The notes: generated by a model from the sequence alone, not told the origin. A DNA stretch of 64,000 bases from Microtetraspora fusca (GCF_001570365.1 NZ_BBYK01000045.1:242247-306246), one strand, 5' to 3'. Positions 16,728 through 25,810 are shown, counted from the first letter of the stretch. Numbers and translations: made by a program.

Positions 16728-17687
16728 GTGCGAGCCGCTCGGGTCCTGTCCCTGCTGCTGTTGCTGCAGACGCGGCGCGCGATGACGGCCGCCGAGCTGG
16801 CGGCGGAGCTGGAGGTGTCCGAGCGCACCGTGCAGCGTGACGTCGCCGCGCTGACCGAGGCGGGCGTGCCGGTGTACGCCGAGCGCGGGCGGGCCGGGGG
16901 ATACCGCCTGGTGGACGGCTACCGGACCCGGCTGACCGGGCTGGAGCGGGCCGAGGCGGAGGTGCTGCTCCTGGCCGGGCTGCCCGGTCCGCTGCACGAG
17001 ATGGGGCTGGCCGGGCGGGCGCTCGCCGCGCGGTTGAAGGTGGCCGCAACGCTCGGCGACGCCCCCGGCACCGTCGTCCAGCGGTTCCATCTGGACGCGC
17101 CCGCGTGGTTCAAGGCCGCGCGCCCGCCCGCGCTCCTCGGCGCCGTCGCGCGCGCGGTGTGGGAGGACCGCGTCCTGCGGGCGCGGTACGCGCGCGGCGG
17201 CGCGGTCCACGAGCGCACGGTGGAACCGTACGGGCTCGTCCTGAAGGCCGGGCACTGGTATCTCGTCGCCCGCGCGGACGACGGGCGGCTCCGCACCTAC
17301 CGGGTGGACCGCTTCGAGGCCGCGGAGGCGGGCGAGGAGCGCTTCGTCCGCGCCGCGGACTTCGACCTCGCCGCCTTCTGGGAGGAGAAATCCGCGGAGT
17401 TCGCCCGGTCGCTGCTGCGCGAGCACGTCACCGTACGGCTCAGCCGGCTGGGCGTGGCGCGCCTGCCCCGGGTGCTGGAGCCCGTCGCGGCGGCGCAGGC
17501 GCTCGCCGCGGCGGGCGAGCCGGACGAACATGGCCTGGTCACGGTCCGGCTGCCGGTGGAGTCGCAGGAGGTCGCCTACGACCAGCTCCTGCGGCTCGGG
17601 CCGGACGCCGAGGTGCTCGACCCGCCCGAGCTGCGTGAGCGGATCGCCGGGGCGGCCCGCCGCACGGCCGACCTCTACGGGACGTGA
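16728..17687 (+). CDS. HTH/WYL-domain transcriptional regulator
   Basis: 319 residues. The N-terminal HTH_11 fold reads LLLLQTRRAMTAAELAAELE, VSERTVQRDVAALTEAGVPV and YAERGRAGGYRLVDGY. The WYL domain is in the second half (ERTVEPYGLVLKAGHWYLVA, RTYRVDRFEAAEA), followed by a WCX-like C-terminus. WYL domains bind nucleic acid or small ligands. The start GTG has GGAG upstream. Neighbours are the EEP gene and a convergent SDR gene; the target is not clear. Confidence 0.92.
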   Translation: MRAARVLSLLLLLQTRRAMTAAELAAELEVSERTVQRDVAALTEAGVPVYAERGRAGGYRLVDGYRTRLTGLERAEAEVLLLAGLPGPLHEMGLAGRALAARLKVAATLGDAPGTVVQRFHLDAPAWFKAARPPALLGAVARAVWEDRVLRARYARGGAVHERTVEPYGLVLKAGHWYLVARADDGRLRTYRVDRFEAAEAGEERFVRAADFDLAAFWEEKSAEFARSLLREHVTVRLSRLGVARLPRVLEPVAAAQALAAAGEPDEHGLVTVRLPVESQEVAYDQLLRLGPDAEVLDPPELRERIAGAARRTADLYGT

Positions 17688-17714
17688 CCGCCGTGCGCGG
17701 GCCGCGCCGCTCTG

Positions 17715-18629
17715 TCAGCGGTAGGCGGTCGCGTCGGCGGGCTTGCCGGCGTCCTGGACCTCCACGATGTACCGCCACGCGTCCGGGCGGCTGCCGTCGA
17801 GGTCGGTGAAGCCGTACACCTGGGCCAGCCCGCCGCTGGAGAGCGACTGCCCGTTCCAGCGGGCGACGTCCGGGTCGGCGGCCAGCGCCGCGACGGCGCG
17901 TCCCACGTACTGCGGCGTCTCGGAGATGCAGAAGTGCGGCACCCGTTCGAGCGCGTCCCGCCAGTTCTCCTCGGTGACGCCGAAGTGGTCGAGCATGATC
18001 TCCGAACGCATCCACCCCGGGGTGAGCGTCACGGCGGTCGCGCCGCGCGGGCCCAGCTCGTGCCCGAGTGCGAACCCCATGCGCAGCACGGCGGCCTTGG
18101 CGATGTCGTAGAAGAACGAGACCCGGTAGGTGTCCCGGTTGTATTCGGCGGTGCCGTCGGTCACCTCCACCACCAGGCCGCCGGGTCGGCGCAGCAGCAG
18201 CGGCAACGCGTGGTGGCTGGTGATCGCGTGGGTGTCGACGGCGAGCCGGAGCAGCCGCAGCCCCTTGTCGAGATCGTGCTCCCACACCGGGGCCTCCCAC
18301 TCGAACAGCAGCTCGCCGCCCCAGATGTCGTTGACCAGGACGTCCAGCCGTCCCTGCTCGGCGTCGATCCGCTCCACCAGCGCCCGGACCTCGTCCGGGA
18401 CCAGGTGGTCGACGGGTACGGCGACGCCCCGGCCGCCGGCGGCGGTGACCAGGTCGGCGGTGTCCTCGATGGTCTCGGGGCGGTCGTACTCCGAGCGCCG
18501 CTCCCGGGTGCTGCGGCCGGTCACGTAGACGGTGGCCCCGGCCGCCCCGAGCTCGACCGCGATCCCCCGTCCCGCGCCCCGCGTCGCCCCCGCGACCAGG
18601 GCGACCTTGCCGGCCAGTGGTCCTGACAT
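17715..18629 (-). CDS. SDR family oxidoreductase
   Basis: 304 residues from ATG 18629, which is preceded by GGAAGGAC. The cofactor motif TxxxGxxxGxG appears as AGATRGAGRGIAVEL near residue 12; LDVLVNDIWGG holds the central NxxG-like motif. The active-site Tyr-Lys pair is unusual: the expected YxxxK reads FFYDIAKAAV, which keeps Tyr and Lys in spacing. The gene resembles the larger DHRS1-like SDRs (the ITSHHALPLLLRRPGGLVV region). NAD(P)-dependent; substrate unknown. Confidence 0.88.
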   Translation of the reverse strand: MSGPLAGKVALVAGATRGAGRGIAVELGAAGATVYVTGRSTRERRSEYDRPETIEDTADLVTAAGGRGVAVPVDHLVPDEVRALVERIDAEQGRLDVLVNDIWGGELLFEWEAPVWEHDLDKGLRLLRLAVDTHAITSHHALPLLLRRPGGLVVEVTDGTAEYNRDTYRVSFFYDIAKAAVLRMGFALGHELGPRGATAVTLTPGWMRSEIMLDHFGVTEENWRDALERVPHFCISETPQYVGRAVAALAADPDVARWNGQSLSSGGLAQVYGFTDLDGSRPDAWRYIVEVQDAGKPADATAYR

Positions 18630-18826
18630 GTGTGTCCGTCCTTCCCTCCGCGCTTCAATTCCGCGCTTCCTTCTGTGTCCGGTCACGCGGCGTGCGCGAC
18701 CGGTGCGGCGATGATGTCGCGGATACCCGACACCCTCTGTCGTCTTTTTCTCGACGGTATCGGGAGGCGTCCGATCCCCGGGAAATCCGGTTGCCGGACG
18801 CGGGGCGCGGCTGCTGGGGTGTGCGG

Positions 18827-19606
18827 GTGAATCAGGACATGGTGCTGGCGCTGTTCGACCAGCAGATGAGACGGGACGCCCGGGCCGACAACACCGGAGC
18901 GCGGATCGAGCGGGCCGACGGGGTGGTCCGGCAGGTCGGCTCCGGCGACGACTGGAACGGCGTGCTGTGGTCGGACCTGGACGAGGCCGGCGCCGACGCC
19001 GCGATCGCCGCCCAGGTGCGCCGCTTCACCGCCGCCGGGCGCGAGTTCGAGTGGAAGCTGTACACGCACGACCGGCCGGCCGACCTTCCCGGGCGGCTGC
19101 GCGCGGCCGGGTTCGCGCCCGAGCCGGAGGAGACCGTGATGGTGGCCGAGGTCGCCGACGTGCCGACCGCCGTCGAGCTCCCGGAAGGCATTCACCTGCT
19201 GCCGGTCACCGACGCCGCCTCGGCGGAGCTGATGGCCGACGTCCACCGGTCGGCCTTCGGCGTGGACCGCCCCGAGATCGTGGCCGGCTTCCTCGCCCGG
19301 CTCGCCGACGCGCCGGAGACGGCCGCCGCCGTCGTCGCCATGGCCGGAGACGTGCCGGTCAGCGCGGCGCGCATGGAGATCTCGTCCGGCACGGACTTCG
19401 CCGGTCTCTGGGGCGGCGGCACCGTCCCGGAGTGGCGCGGGCGCGGCCTCTACCGGGCGCTGGTCGCCTTCCGCGCCCGGCTCGCGGCCGAGCGCGGCTG
19501 TCGCTACCTCCAGGTGGACGCGTCCGACCAGAGCCGGCCGATCCTGCTGCGGCTCGGGTTCGTGCCGTTGACCACCACCACGCCGTACGTGTACCGGCCC
19601 CGGTAG
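18827..19606 (+). CDS. GNAT family N-acetyltransferase
   Basis: 259 residues. The N-terminal half (LALFDQQMRRDARA, VVRQVGSGDDWNGVLWSDLD) is a degenerate GNAT-like domain typical of a two-domain actinobacterial family. The C-terminal half holds the acetyl-CoA site: LWGGGTVPEWRGRGLYRALV (RxxGxG/A) and YLQVDASDQSRPILLRLGF. GTG 18827 is preferred because homologous proteins begin just before QDMVLALFD. The stop is one base from the stop of the convergent oxidoreductase gene. Confidence 0.85.
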   Translation: MNQDMVLALFDQQMRRDARADNTGARIERADGVVRQVGSGDDWNGVLWSDLDEAGADAAIAAQVRRFTAAGREFEWKLYTHDRPADLPGRLRAAGFAPEPEETVMVAEVADVPTAVELPEGIHLLPVTDAASAELMADVHRSAFGVDRPEIVAGFLARLADAPETAAAVVAMAGDVPVSAARMEISSGTDFAGLWGGGTVPEWRGRGLYRALVAFRARLAAERGCRYLQVDASDQSRPILLRLGFVPLTTTTPYVYRPR

Positions 19607-19607
19607 G

Positions 19608-20915
19608 TCAGCGGGCCGGCGCGATGTTGTGGTTGAAGCGGAACATGTTGTCCGGGTCGTGGGCGGCCTTCAGCCGGGTGAGGCGATGCCAGGCGTCGGC
19701 GTCGTAGGCGGCGCGCACCTGCTCCGCGGTGGCCGGGCCGTAGTGGAAGTTCAGGAACGTGGCCGATCCGCCGAGCGCGCCGATCAGGCGCCGGTGCGTG
19801 TCCTTGACGGCCGCCGGGTCGTGGCCGTCGAGGGCGGAGAGCACGTGCAGCACGTACTCGGCGTCCCGGTGCCCGATGACGGCGGATGAGGGCTTGGCCA
19901 GCGCGCCGCCCAGGTGGCGCACCTGCAGCACGCACGGGACGGCCGCGCCCGGCCCGGCCAGGTCGAACGCGGTGGCCGCGTCCAGACGGCCGAGCATGGC
20001 GCTCTCGCCGCTGTAGGCGTGCGCGAACGGCGGGTCGTTGCTGATCGACTCCGACTCGGTGTACGGCAGCTCGCGCAGCGTGTCCACGAGCACCGGGCCG
20101 GCCGTCCGCAGCGGCGCGACGAGCCGTTCCCCGACCGACGCGTCGCCGATGTAGGCGATCCGGACGATGGCGATGTGCCGCCCGCGCAGCGGCTCGGGCA
20201 GCGCGGGCAGGTCGGGCATGAGGACCAGGGCGATGCTGGAGGTCAGCTCGTCCGGCACGGTGGCGGTCCAGTCGCGCCACGCCTCCAGGACGTCGGCCGT
20301 GGCGGGGAAGTGCAGGCCGCCGCCGTACAGGCGGGTGACGGGAACGAGCCCGATCTCCATGCCGGTCACCACGCCGAAGTTGCCGCCCCCGCCCAGCAAC
20401 GCGGGGAACAGCTCGTCGTCGGGGGTGAGCCGGATCCGGCGGGCGTCGGCGGTGACCAGCTCGACCGCCCGCACGTGGTCGGCGGCGTAGCCGTACCGGC
20501 GGGCCAGCAGACCCAGGCCGCCGCCGAGGGTGTAGCCGACCGCGCCGACGTGCGGCGAGCTGCCCGACAGCGGGGCGAGGCCGTGGCGGGCCGCCGCCTC
20601 GATCACCTGCCCCCAGCGCACGCCCGCCTCCAGCCAGGCGGTCCGCGCCGCGGGGTCCACCCGTACGCCGGTCATGGCGCGGGTGCTGATCAGCACGCCC
20701 TCCTCGGCAGGTACGGCGACGCCGTGCCCCGTGGCCTGCACGGCGACCGGCAGGTTCGCGGCGGCGGCGTGCGCCACCGCGGCCCGCACGTCCTCCGGAC
20801 CGGCCGCCCGCACGATCATCTGGGGCCGGTGCCGCCCGGCCAGTTGGAACCCGGTCCGCTCCTCGTCGTAACCGGCGTCTTCGGGGCGGAGCACCGGGCC
20901 GTTCACGTGGATCAT
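19608..20915 (-). CDS. FAD-binding oxidoreductase, berberine-bridge type
   Basis: 435 residues of the PCMH/VAO fold. QATGHGVAVP contains the His that normally carries 8-alpha-linked FAD. VGAVGYTLGGGLGLLARRYG is the FAD pyrophosphate loop, but the preceding SGSSPH has Ser where bicovalent enzymes have Cys, so attachment is probably through His alone. GGGGNFGVVTGMEI is the family's second FAD motif. The BBE tail NFHYGPATAEQVRAAYDADAW and DPDNMFRFNHNI closes the protein. Probably oxidises a sugar, alcohol or alkaloid-like substrate. Divergent from a WYL regulator. Confidence 0.9.
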   Translation of the reverse strand: MIHVNGPVLRPEDAGYDEERTGFQLAGRHRPQMIVRAAGPEDVRAAVAHAAAANLPVAVQATGHGVAVPAEEGVLISTRAMTGVRVDPAARTAWLEAGVRWGQVIEAAARHGLAPLSGSSPHVGAVGYTLGGGLGLLARRYGYAADHVRAVELVTADARRIRLTPDDELFPALLGGGGNFGVVTGMEIGLVPVTRLYGGGLHFPATADVLEAWRDWTATVPDELTSSIALVLMPDLPALPEPLRGRHIAIVRIAYIGDASVGERLVAPLRTAGPVLVDTLRELPYTESESISNDPPFAHAYSGESAMLGRLDAATAFDLAGPGAAVPCVLQVRHLGGALAKPSSAVIGHRDAEYVLHVLSALDGHDPAAVKDTHRRLIGALGGSATFLNFHYGPATAEQVRAAYDADAWHRLTRLKAAHDPDNMFRFNHNIAPAR

Positions 20916-21006
20916 CTCGTCGTCCTCTCGTCGGTCGCTCAGGATGCGCCGACGCTAGGACCCCTTCAGGACAGGGCGTGTCCGCAAGGTGTGGCAGATT
21001 CAAGAA

Positions 21007-21999
21007 ATGAGCAACGACCTGCCCGCCCGGCTGCTGCGCCTGCTCTCCCTGCTGCCGAGCAGGCGCGAATGGCCGGGCCCGGAGCTGGCCGAACGGCTCG
21101 GGGTCAGCGACCGGACCGTCCGGCGCGACGTGGGACGGCTGCGCGAGCTGGGCTACCAGGTGGAGGGCACGACCGGGACGGCGGGCGGCTACCGGCTGGT
21201 CTCCGGCCGCGACCTGCCGCCGCTGCTGCTGGACGACGACGAGGCGGTGGCGATCGCCGTCGGGCTGCTGACCGCCGCGGACGGCACGGTGTCCGGCATC
21301 GCCGAGTCGTCGGTGCGGGCGCTGGCCAAGCTGCGGCAGGTCCTCCCGGTACGGCTCGGCGGCCGGGTCGCCGCCTTGGCCGAGGCCATCAGCCCCGTGG
21401 CCCGGGCCGGCCTGCCGCGGGTGGATCCGATGGTGCTCGCGGCCATCGCCTCCGCCTGCCGCGACCGGGAGCTGTTGGCGTTCGAGCACCGCAGCCGGGA
21501 GGGGGCCGTCAGCCGGCGCCGGGTCGAGCCGTACAGCGTGGTCAGCGGGCACGGCCTGTGGTACCTGCTGGCCTACGATCCGGACCGGGAGGACTGGCGG
21601 ACCTTCCGGGTGGACCGGATCGCCGACCTCCGCTCCACGGGGTGGCGGTTCACGCCGCGTGAGCCGCCCGCGCCCGACGTGCGGGCGTACCTCTCCCGGG
21701 CGGTGGCGCGGACGCCGTACCGCTACAGGGCGCGGGCCACGGTGCGGGCGTCCGCGGAGGAGGTGCGCGCCCGGGCGCCGTCGATTCTGCCCCGCAGGAT
21801 CGAGGCCGTGGACGAGCACACGTGCGTGGTCCACCTCGGTGCGGACTCGCCGGAGCGGATCGCGCTCGACCTGGTCGCGCTCGGCGCCGACTTCACCCTC
21901 GGCGAGACCCCCGAGCCGCCCTCGGAGCTGCGTCGCCATCTGCGCGAGGTGGGGGAGCGGCTGCTGCGGGCCGGCGGGGAGAGCGGGCCGGTGGGCTAG
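21007..21999 (+). CDS. HTH/WYL-domain transcriptional regulator (YafY-like)
   Basis: 330 residues from ATG 21007 (another ATG-like start six codons upstream is less likely). HTH: RLLRLLSLLPSRREWPGPEL, AERLGVSDRTVRRDVGRLRE, GYQVEGTTGTAGGYRLVSGR. WYL domain: LAFEHRSREGAVSRRRVEPY and GLWYLLAYDPDREDWRTFRV. It starts 91 bp from the divergent oxidoreductase gene and probably regulates it. Its TAG stop overlaps the stop of the convergent SnoaL gene (CTAG). Confidence 0.92.
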   Translation: MSNDLPARLLRLLSLLPSRREWPGPELAERLGVSDRTVRRDVGRLRELGYQVEGTTGTAGGYRLVSGRDLPPLLLDDDEAVAIAVGLLTAADGTVSGIAESSVRALAKLRQVLPVRLGGRVAALAEAISPVARAGLPRVDPMVLAAIASACRDRELLAFEHRSREGAVSRRRVEPYSVVSGHGLWYLLAYDPDREDWRTFRVDRIADLRSTGWRFTPREPPAPDVRAYLSRAVARTPYRYRARATVRASAEEVRARAPSILPRRIEAVDEHTCVVHLGADSPERIALDLVALGADFTLGETPEPPSELRRHLREVGERLLRAGGESGPVG

Positions 22000-22451
22000 G
22001 GGAGCGGCTCGCCGCTGTCGCACAGGGTGAGCCCGAGCTGGGTGAACGTCTGCAACTGGTCGTAGTAGAGGCGCTGGGAGGCGATGAGGTCGTGCTCGAC
22101 GGTGAAGAGCCAGCAGGAGCGGACTCTGACCCGCCGGCCCGTCGCCTGGAGCACGTCGCCGCCGAGGGCCAGGTAGGGCCCGCCGTGGGTGGCCGCGGAG
22201 AGCGCCTCGACCACGATGAGATCGCCGCACACCGCCTTCCCCATGACGGCCAGCGTCACGTCGGGGAACCCCTCCCACGTATGGACGTAATAGGAGGCGA
22301 TCTGCTCCCGGCCCTCGGCGACGATCTCGGGGGTCACGAGCACCGCCTCCGCGGTGTAGCAGCGTGTCACCGCGTCCTGGTCATGGGCGTTGATCGCCTC
22401 GAAGAGGCGGTCCGCGGCGTCCGGTCTGGCGGTGGCCTCCTGCTCACCCAC
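21996..22451 (-). CDS. SnoaL-like / NTF2-fold protein
   Basis: 151 residues. ADRLFEAINAHDQDAVTRCY, TAEAVLVTPEIVAEGREQIA and YYVHTWEGFPDVTLAV show the NTF2-like cone of the SnoaL ester-cyclase group. SnoaL enzymes cyclise polyketide esters, but many members are uncharacterised. The gene is alone on its strand and shares its stop bases with the WYL gene. Confidence 0.8.
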   Translation of the reverse strand: MGEQEATARPDAADRLFEAINAHDQDAVTRCYTAEAVLVTPEIVAEGREQIASYYVHTWEGFPDVTLAVMGKAVCGDLIVVEALSAATHGGPYLALGGDVLQATGRRVRVRSCWLFTVEHDLIASQRLYYDQLQTFTQLGLTLCDSGEPLP

Positions 22452-22539
22452 ACCACCGACGCTAGCGAGCCGGCGGTAAACCCCGGTCCAAGACCGGCCG
22501 ATGTTTGGCGTGCCGGGCTGGACGGCCGCCCGAAGACGG

Positions 22540-23130
22540 CTAGCGGCCCGCCGCGAGTACGGAGCGCAGGGTCGCGTCGAGCACGCGGGCCGCGTCGGCG
22601 TGGTCGAGCCGCCCCGCCTCCACCTCCTGGGCCGCGCTGTGCAGTGTGGCGTAGAAGTGTGTGACCAGCCAGCTCAGCGGCAGGTCGGTACGGAAGACCC
22701 CCTCGTCCCGGCCGCGGCGGATGAGCCGCTCGACGCGGGCGAGCGCGCCGTCGTGGTAGTGGCGGATGCGCTCGGCGGGCAGGACGCGGTCGGCGGCGGT
22801 CAGCAGCCGGCGGTTCCCGTCGAGGACCTCCCAGGCTGAGGCGATGAGCCGGCTCATCGCCTCCTGCGCGGGCAGCCCCTCGTACGCCGGGTCGTCGAGG
22901 GCGGCGTCCGCGAGAGCGACCGCGCGGTCGAGCACCGCTTCCACGAGCGCCTCCCGGGTGGGGAAGTGCCCGTAGAGGGTGACCCGTCCCACCCCGGCGG
23001 CCTTGGCGATGTCGGCGGTGCTCGCGTCGGGATCCTTGGCGAGCAGGTCGAGCGCCGCCGAGACGATCGCCGCGATGTTGCGCTCGGCGTCGGCGCGCCG
23101 GGCGGGCCGGGGCTGCCGGGGAGGCGTCAT
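22540..23130 (-). CDS. TetR family regulator
   Basis: 196 residues from ATG 23130. HTH: ERNIAAIVSAALDLLAKDPD, ASTADIAKAAGVGRVTLYGH, FPTREALVEAVLDRAV. The C-terminal domain (LDGNRRLLTAADRVLPAERI, LSWLVTHFYATLHSAAQEVE) is of the drug-pump regulator type. It lies 193 bp downstream of the MFS exporter gene on the same strand. Most likely it represses that exporter through the palindrome at 24764-24793. Confidence 0.9.
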   Translation of the reverse strand: MTPPRQPRPARRADAERNIAAIVSAALDLLAKDPDASTADIAKAAGVGRVTLYGHFPTREALVEAVLDRAVALADAALDDPAYEGLPAQEAMSRLIASAWEVLDGNRRLLTAADRVLPAERIRHYHDGALARVERLIRRGRDEGVFRTDLPLSWLVTHFYATLHSAAQEVEAGRLDHADAARVLDATLRSVLAAGR

Positions 23131-23323
23131 GGACCTGGTCTCCTGCTCGCGTCGGAGCCGCGGGCACGGCGGCGTGCCCGCGGCCGGGTACGGTGCGTCA
23201 CCCGCCGGAGGGCCGGCGGCGGCGCCGGGCGCGTCCGCGAGATCCGCGGAACCGCGTGCCGGACGCAACGAGCGTATCGACCACGCGGACGCGCCCGGGG
23301 AGGAGACCCGCGGGGAGTCGCCG

Positions 23324-24754
23324 TCAGTGGACGCGGGGGCCGTCGAACGCGGGCAGGCGGCCCGGCGGCAGCAGGGCCAGGGCGACGAGCGCGGCGACCA
23401 CGCCGACGACCGCCCAGGACGTGAACGCGGTGGTGAACCCGGTGAGGACAGGGCCGGTCAGGCTGGGCGCCGCGAGGCTGGAGACCACGGCGACGCCGAC
23501 CGCGCCGCCGAGCTCGTGGAAGGTGTTGACGACGCCGGAGGCGAGCCCCGACTCCTCGGGGGCGGCCGGCGCGAGCGCGGTGGTGGTCCCCGAGACGAAG
23601 ACCGCTCCGAGCCCGATCGAGGCGACGGTCAGTCCCGTCACCATGAGGGTCGGGGTGACGGCGAGCAGGGCGACCAGGCCGGTGCCGGCCGCGGCCAGGG
23701 TCAGGCCGATCGCCGCGGGGAGCCGTCCGCCCAGGCGGTCCACCAGGTGGCTGCCCAGGTGGGCGCCGAGCCCCGTGCCGACGGCCACCGGCAGGAACAG
23801 CAGACCGGTGAGCAGCGCGCTGTAGCCCTGGTGGCGCTGAAGGTAGAAGGAGCCGAGGAAGAAGAGCCCGATCAGCATCCCGGTGGCCACCAGCATCAGG
23901 AACGCCCCGGACAGGACCGGTCGCCGGGTGAGCAGCCGCACCCGCATGAGCGGGGTGCGCACCGCCCGCTCCACGACGCCGAACACCGCGTACAGGACGG
24001 CCGCGGCCGCCACGGCCGTGAGCGTGACCGTGTCGCCCCAGCCCGCGTCGCCGGCGTTGACCAGGCCGTAGATCAACGACGCGGTGGCGGCGGTGACGAG
24101 CAGCGCTCCGGGGAGGTCGACGCGCCGCGGGCCGGTATGGGCCGCGCCGACCCGGACGACGAGGGGCAGCGTGACGAGCACTGCCAGGCCGACCGGGACG
24201 TTGATGAAGAAGATCCAGCGCCAGCCGGGCCCCGCGGTCAGCGCCCCACCGAGGAGCACGCCGATGGCCGAGCCCGCCCCGCCGAGGGCGGCCCACACGC
24301 CGAGCGCCTTGGTGCGTTCGGCGCCGTGGAAGGTGGTGGTGACGGTGGCCAGCGCGGCCGGGGACAGCAGCGCGGCGCCGAGGCCCTGGCCGACGCGTCC
24401 GGCGACGAGCATGGCGGCGCCGTTCGCGAGGCCGGACGCCAGCGAGGCGAGGACGAAGATCCCGAGACCGGCGAGCATCAGGCGGCGGGCGCCGAGCACG
24501 TCGGCCAGCCGGCCGCCGAGCAGCATCAGCCCGCCGAAGAACAGTGTGTACGCGGTGACGACCCAGGTGAGGGTGGCCCGGCCCAGGCCGAGGTCGGCGC
24601 CGATATCGGGCAGGGCGACGTTCACCACGGTGACATCGAGGATGAGCATGAGCTGGGCGACGCCGAGCAGCGCCAGTGCCCGCCAGCGTCGGGGGTCGGG
24701 CGGCTCGGGACGGCCGACGTGAGAGGGCGGGGAGGCGGGAGAGCTGTGCGCCAT
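23324..24754 (-). CDS. MFS multidrug transporter, DHA2 (14-TM) family
   Basis: 476 residues. The N-terminus has the D1 motif LMLILDVTVVNVALPDIGAD and motif A GGRLADVLGARRLM. Motif C-like AALGGAGSAIGVLLGGAL and GPGWRWIFFINVPVGL are characteristic of proton-driven drug antiporters such as EmrB and LfrA. Fourteen hydrophobic helices can be counted. Upstream lies a TetR-type palindrome; the TetR gene follows downstream. Probable role: export of a toxic lipophilic compound. Confidence 0.92.
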   Translation of the reverse strand: MAHSSPASPPSHVGRPEPPDPRRWRALALLGVAQLMLILDVTVVNVALPDIGADLGLGRATLTWVVTAYTLFFGGLMLLGGRLADVLGARRLMLAGLGIFVLASLASGLANGAAMLVAGRVGQGLGAALLSPAALATVTTTFHGAERTKALGVWAALGGAGSAIGVLLGGALTAGPGWRWIFFINVPVGLAVLVTLPLVVRVGAAHTGPRRVDLPGALLVTAATASLIYGLVNAGDAGWGDTVTLTAVAAAAVLYAVFGVVERAVRTPLMRVRLLTRRPVLSGAFLMLVATGMLIGLFFLGSFYLQRHQGYSALLTGLLFLPVAVGTGLGAHLGSHLVDRLGGRLPAAIGLTLAAAGTGLVALLAVTPTLMVTGLTVASIGLGAVFVSGTTTALAPAAPEESGLASGVVNTFHELGGAVGVAVVSSLAAPSLTGPVLTGFTTAFTSWAVVGVVAALVALALLPPGRLPAFDGPRVH

Positions 24755-24763
24755 GGCATCCTC

Positions 24764-24793
24764 ATTAACTCGAACAATGCTGTACGAGTTAAT
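24764..24793. promoter_or_regulatory. TetR-type operator upstream of the MFS exporter
   Basis: ATTAACTCG and CGAGTTAAT form perfect 9-bp arms around a 12-bp spacer that itself contains ACA...TGT symmetry. It lies 10 bases upstream of the exporter start (24754, minus strand). Confidence 0.7.
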
Positions 24794-24895
24794 ACCATAG
24801 GTGGGCAGGGTATGTGCAAGGCAGCGACGGGACCAGGGGCGACGCGAACACCGGGCCGGCCGCGCGCAGGCCCGGGCTACTCGTGCCGCGTACGA

Positions 24896-25597
24896 CTACG
24901 GACGGGACTGGCCGGACGCCCGCGCGGCCATGTCGAAGAAGCGCCGCTCCAGGTGGGTGGCGCGGCGGAAGACGTCGAGGACCCGCCGCTGCTCCGCCTC
25001 CGGCAGGCCGGGGCCCAGACGGTCCAGCTCGCCCCGGAGGAACCCCACCCAGGCGCGGAACTCCGGACCTTCGTGCAGCTCGATCCACTCGCGGTGGACG
25101 AAGCTCTCCGGAAGCGGGGCGGCGGCCCGGCTCGCCCAGCCGAGATAGGTCCACTCGGCGACGCAGAGCACCGCGATGATCAGCGGGTAATCCGCGCTGG
25201 AGCGCGCCTCGTCCATGAGGGCGCGGAAGTCCTCCGTCACCGGCTCCGGCGTCGGCGCGGCGAGGTCCACGCCGAGCGCGGCCAGTGCGCGATGGAAGTA
25301 GCCGCGCTCGGTGTCGGCCACGGTCAGGCCGAGGAACCGGCCGATGGGCACCCGGGCCTCGAACGAGTCGGCGCTCGCCACGGCGGCTCCGAGCAGCGCG
25401 GTGAATGCGTCCACGAACTGGAAGTCCTGCGCCAGGTAGTGCCGCATGTCGGCCTCGCCGCGCGTGATCGCCTCGGCGAACGGGTGGGTCACCACCGCGG
25501 TCCAGTCCGGCTCGCAGGAGGAGCGCAGCCATTCGCTGAAGGCGGGCTCGCCCGCCGTCGCGCGCCATCGGTCGAAGGAAGTCACGTCGTCGCTCAT
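24896..25597 (-). CDS. TenA family thiaminase-II-like protein
   Basis: 233 residues from ATG 25597. All-helical TenA fold. THPFAEAITRGEADMRHYLA, QDFQFVDAFTALLGAAVASA, VLCVAEWTYLGWASRA (a Cys at the position of the thiaminase nucleophile) and ERRFFDMAARA (the terminal Glu) are recognisable. TenA proteins hydrolyse aminopyrimidines in thiamine salvage, and other members act on different amines. A second TenA lies at 51162. The gene is divergent from the leader-peptide/symporter unit and the CRP-type site lies between them. Confidence 0.82.
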   Translation of the reverse strand: MSDDVTSFDRWRATAGEPAFSEWLRSSCEPDWTAVVTHPFAEAITRGEADMRHYLAQDFQFVDAFTALLGAAVASADSFEARVPIGRFLGLTVADTERGYFHRALAALGVDLAAPTPEPVTEDFRALMDEARSSADYPLIIAVLCVAEWTYLGWASRAAAPLPESFVHREWIELHEGPEFRAWVGFLRGELDRLGPGLPEAEQRRVLDVFRRATHLERRFFDMAARASGQSRP

Positions 25598-25665
25598 GGT
25601 CCCAGCCTGCCGCGACGACTCTTTTCGAGGTGCGGAGGGGGTGTCACGTCCGAAAATCTGCGCCT

Positions 25666-25681
25666 TGTGAGGTACATCACA
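25666..25681. promoter_or_regulatory. Perfect CRP/FNR-type site TGTGA-N6-TCACA
   Basis: TGTGAGGTACATCACA is an exact match to the CRP consensus used by E. coli CRP and actinobacterial Crp/GlxR proteins. It is 22 bp upstream of the leader peptide ATG at 25703 and 69 bp from the divergent TenA start, so either or both could be regulated. Confidence 0.6.
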
Positions 25682-25702
25682 GATGAGACTGGAATAAGAC
25701 CT

Positions 25703-25810
25703 ATGTGCGGCATGTTGCAGCGGCTCGTGAGGTTCTCGGTGGTCGTCGTGTGGCTCGTCGAGCGGTTGCACGTCGATCTGTGCCGCGTCGACGGCGATCT
25801 CTGTCGCTGA
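25703..25810 (+). CDS. Cysteine-containing leader peptide upstream of the symporter
   Basis: 35 codons (ATG 25703, TGA 25808-25810). The C-terminal RLHVDLCRVDGDLCR matches the short actinobacterial 'putative leader peptide' pattern (R-x-HVDL-x-R-V-x-x-x-x-C) usually found before sulfur/cysteine genes. The hydrophobic run SVVVVWLVE precedes it. Cys codons occur at positions 2, 27 and 34. There is no ribosome site before the ATG, so the mRNA may be leaderless. Translation of this peptide probably senses Cys-tRNA and controls the following gene. Confidence 0.65.
   Translation: MCGMLQRLVRFSVVVVWLVERLHVDLCRVDGDLCR

Noticed and set aside
15480..17531. 683-codon frame joining the EEP gene to the antisense of the WYL gene
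   Set aside because: Only the part from GTG 16373 resembles a protein; the rest is antisense to a well supported regulator.
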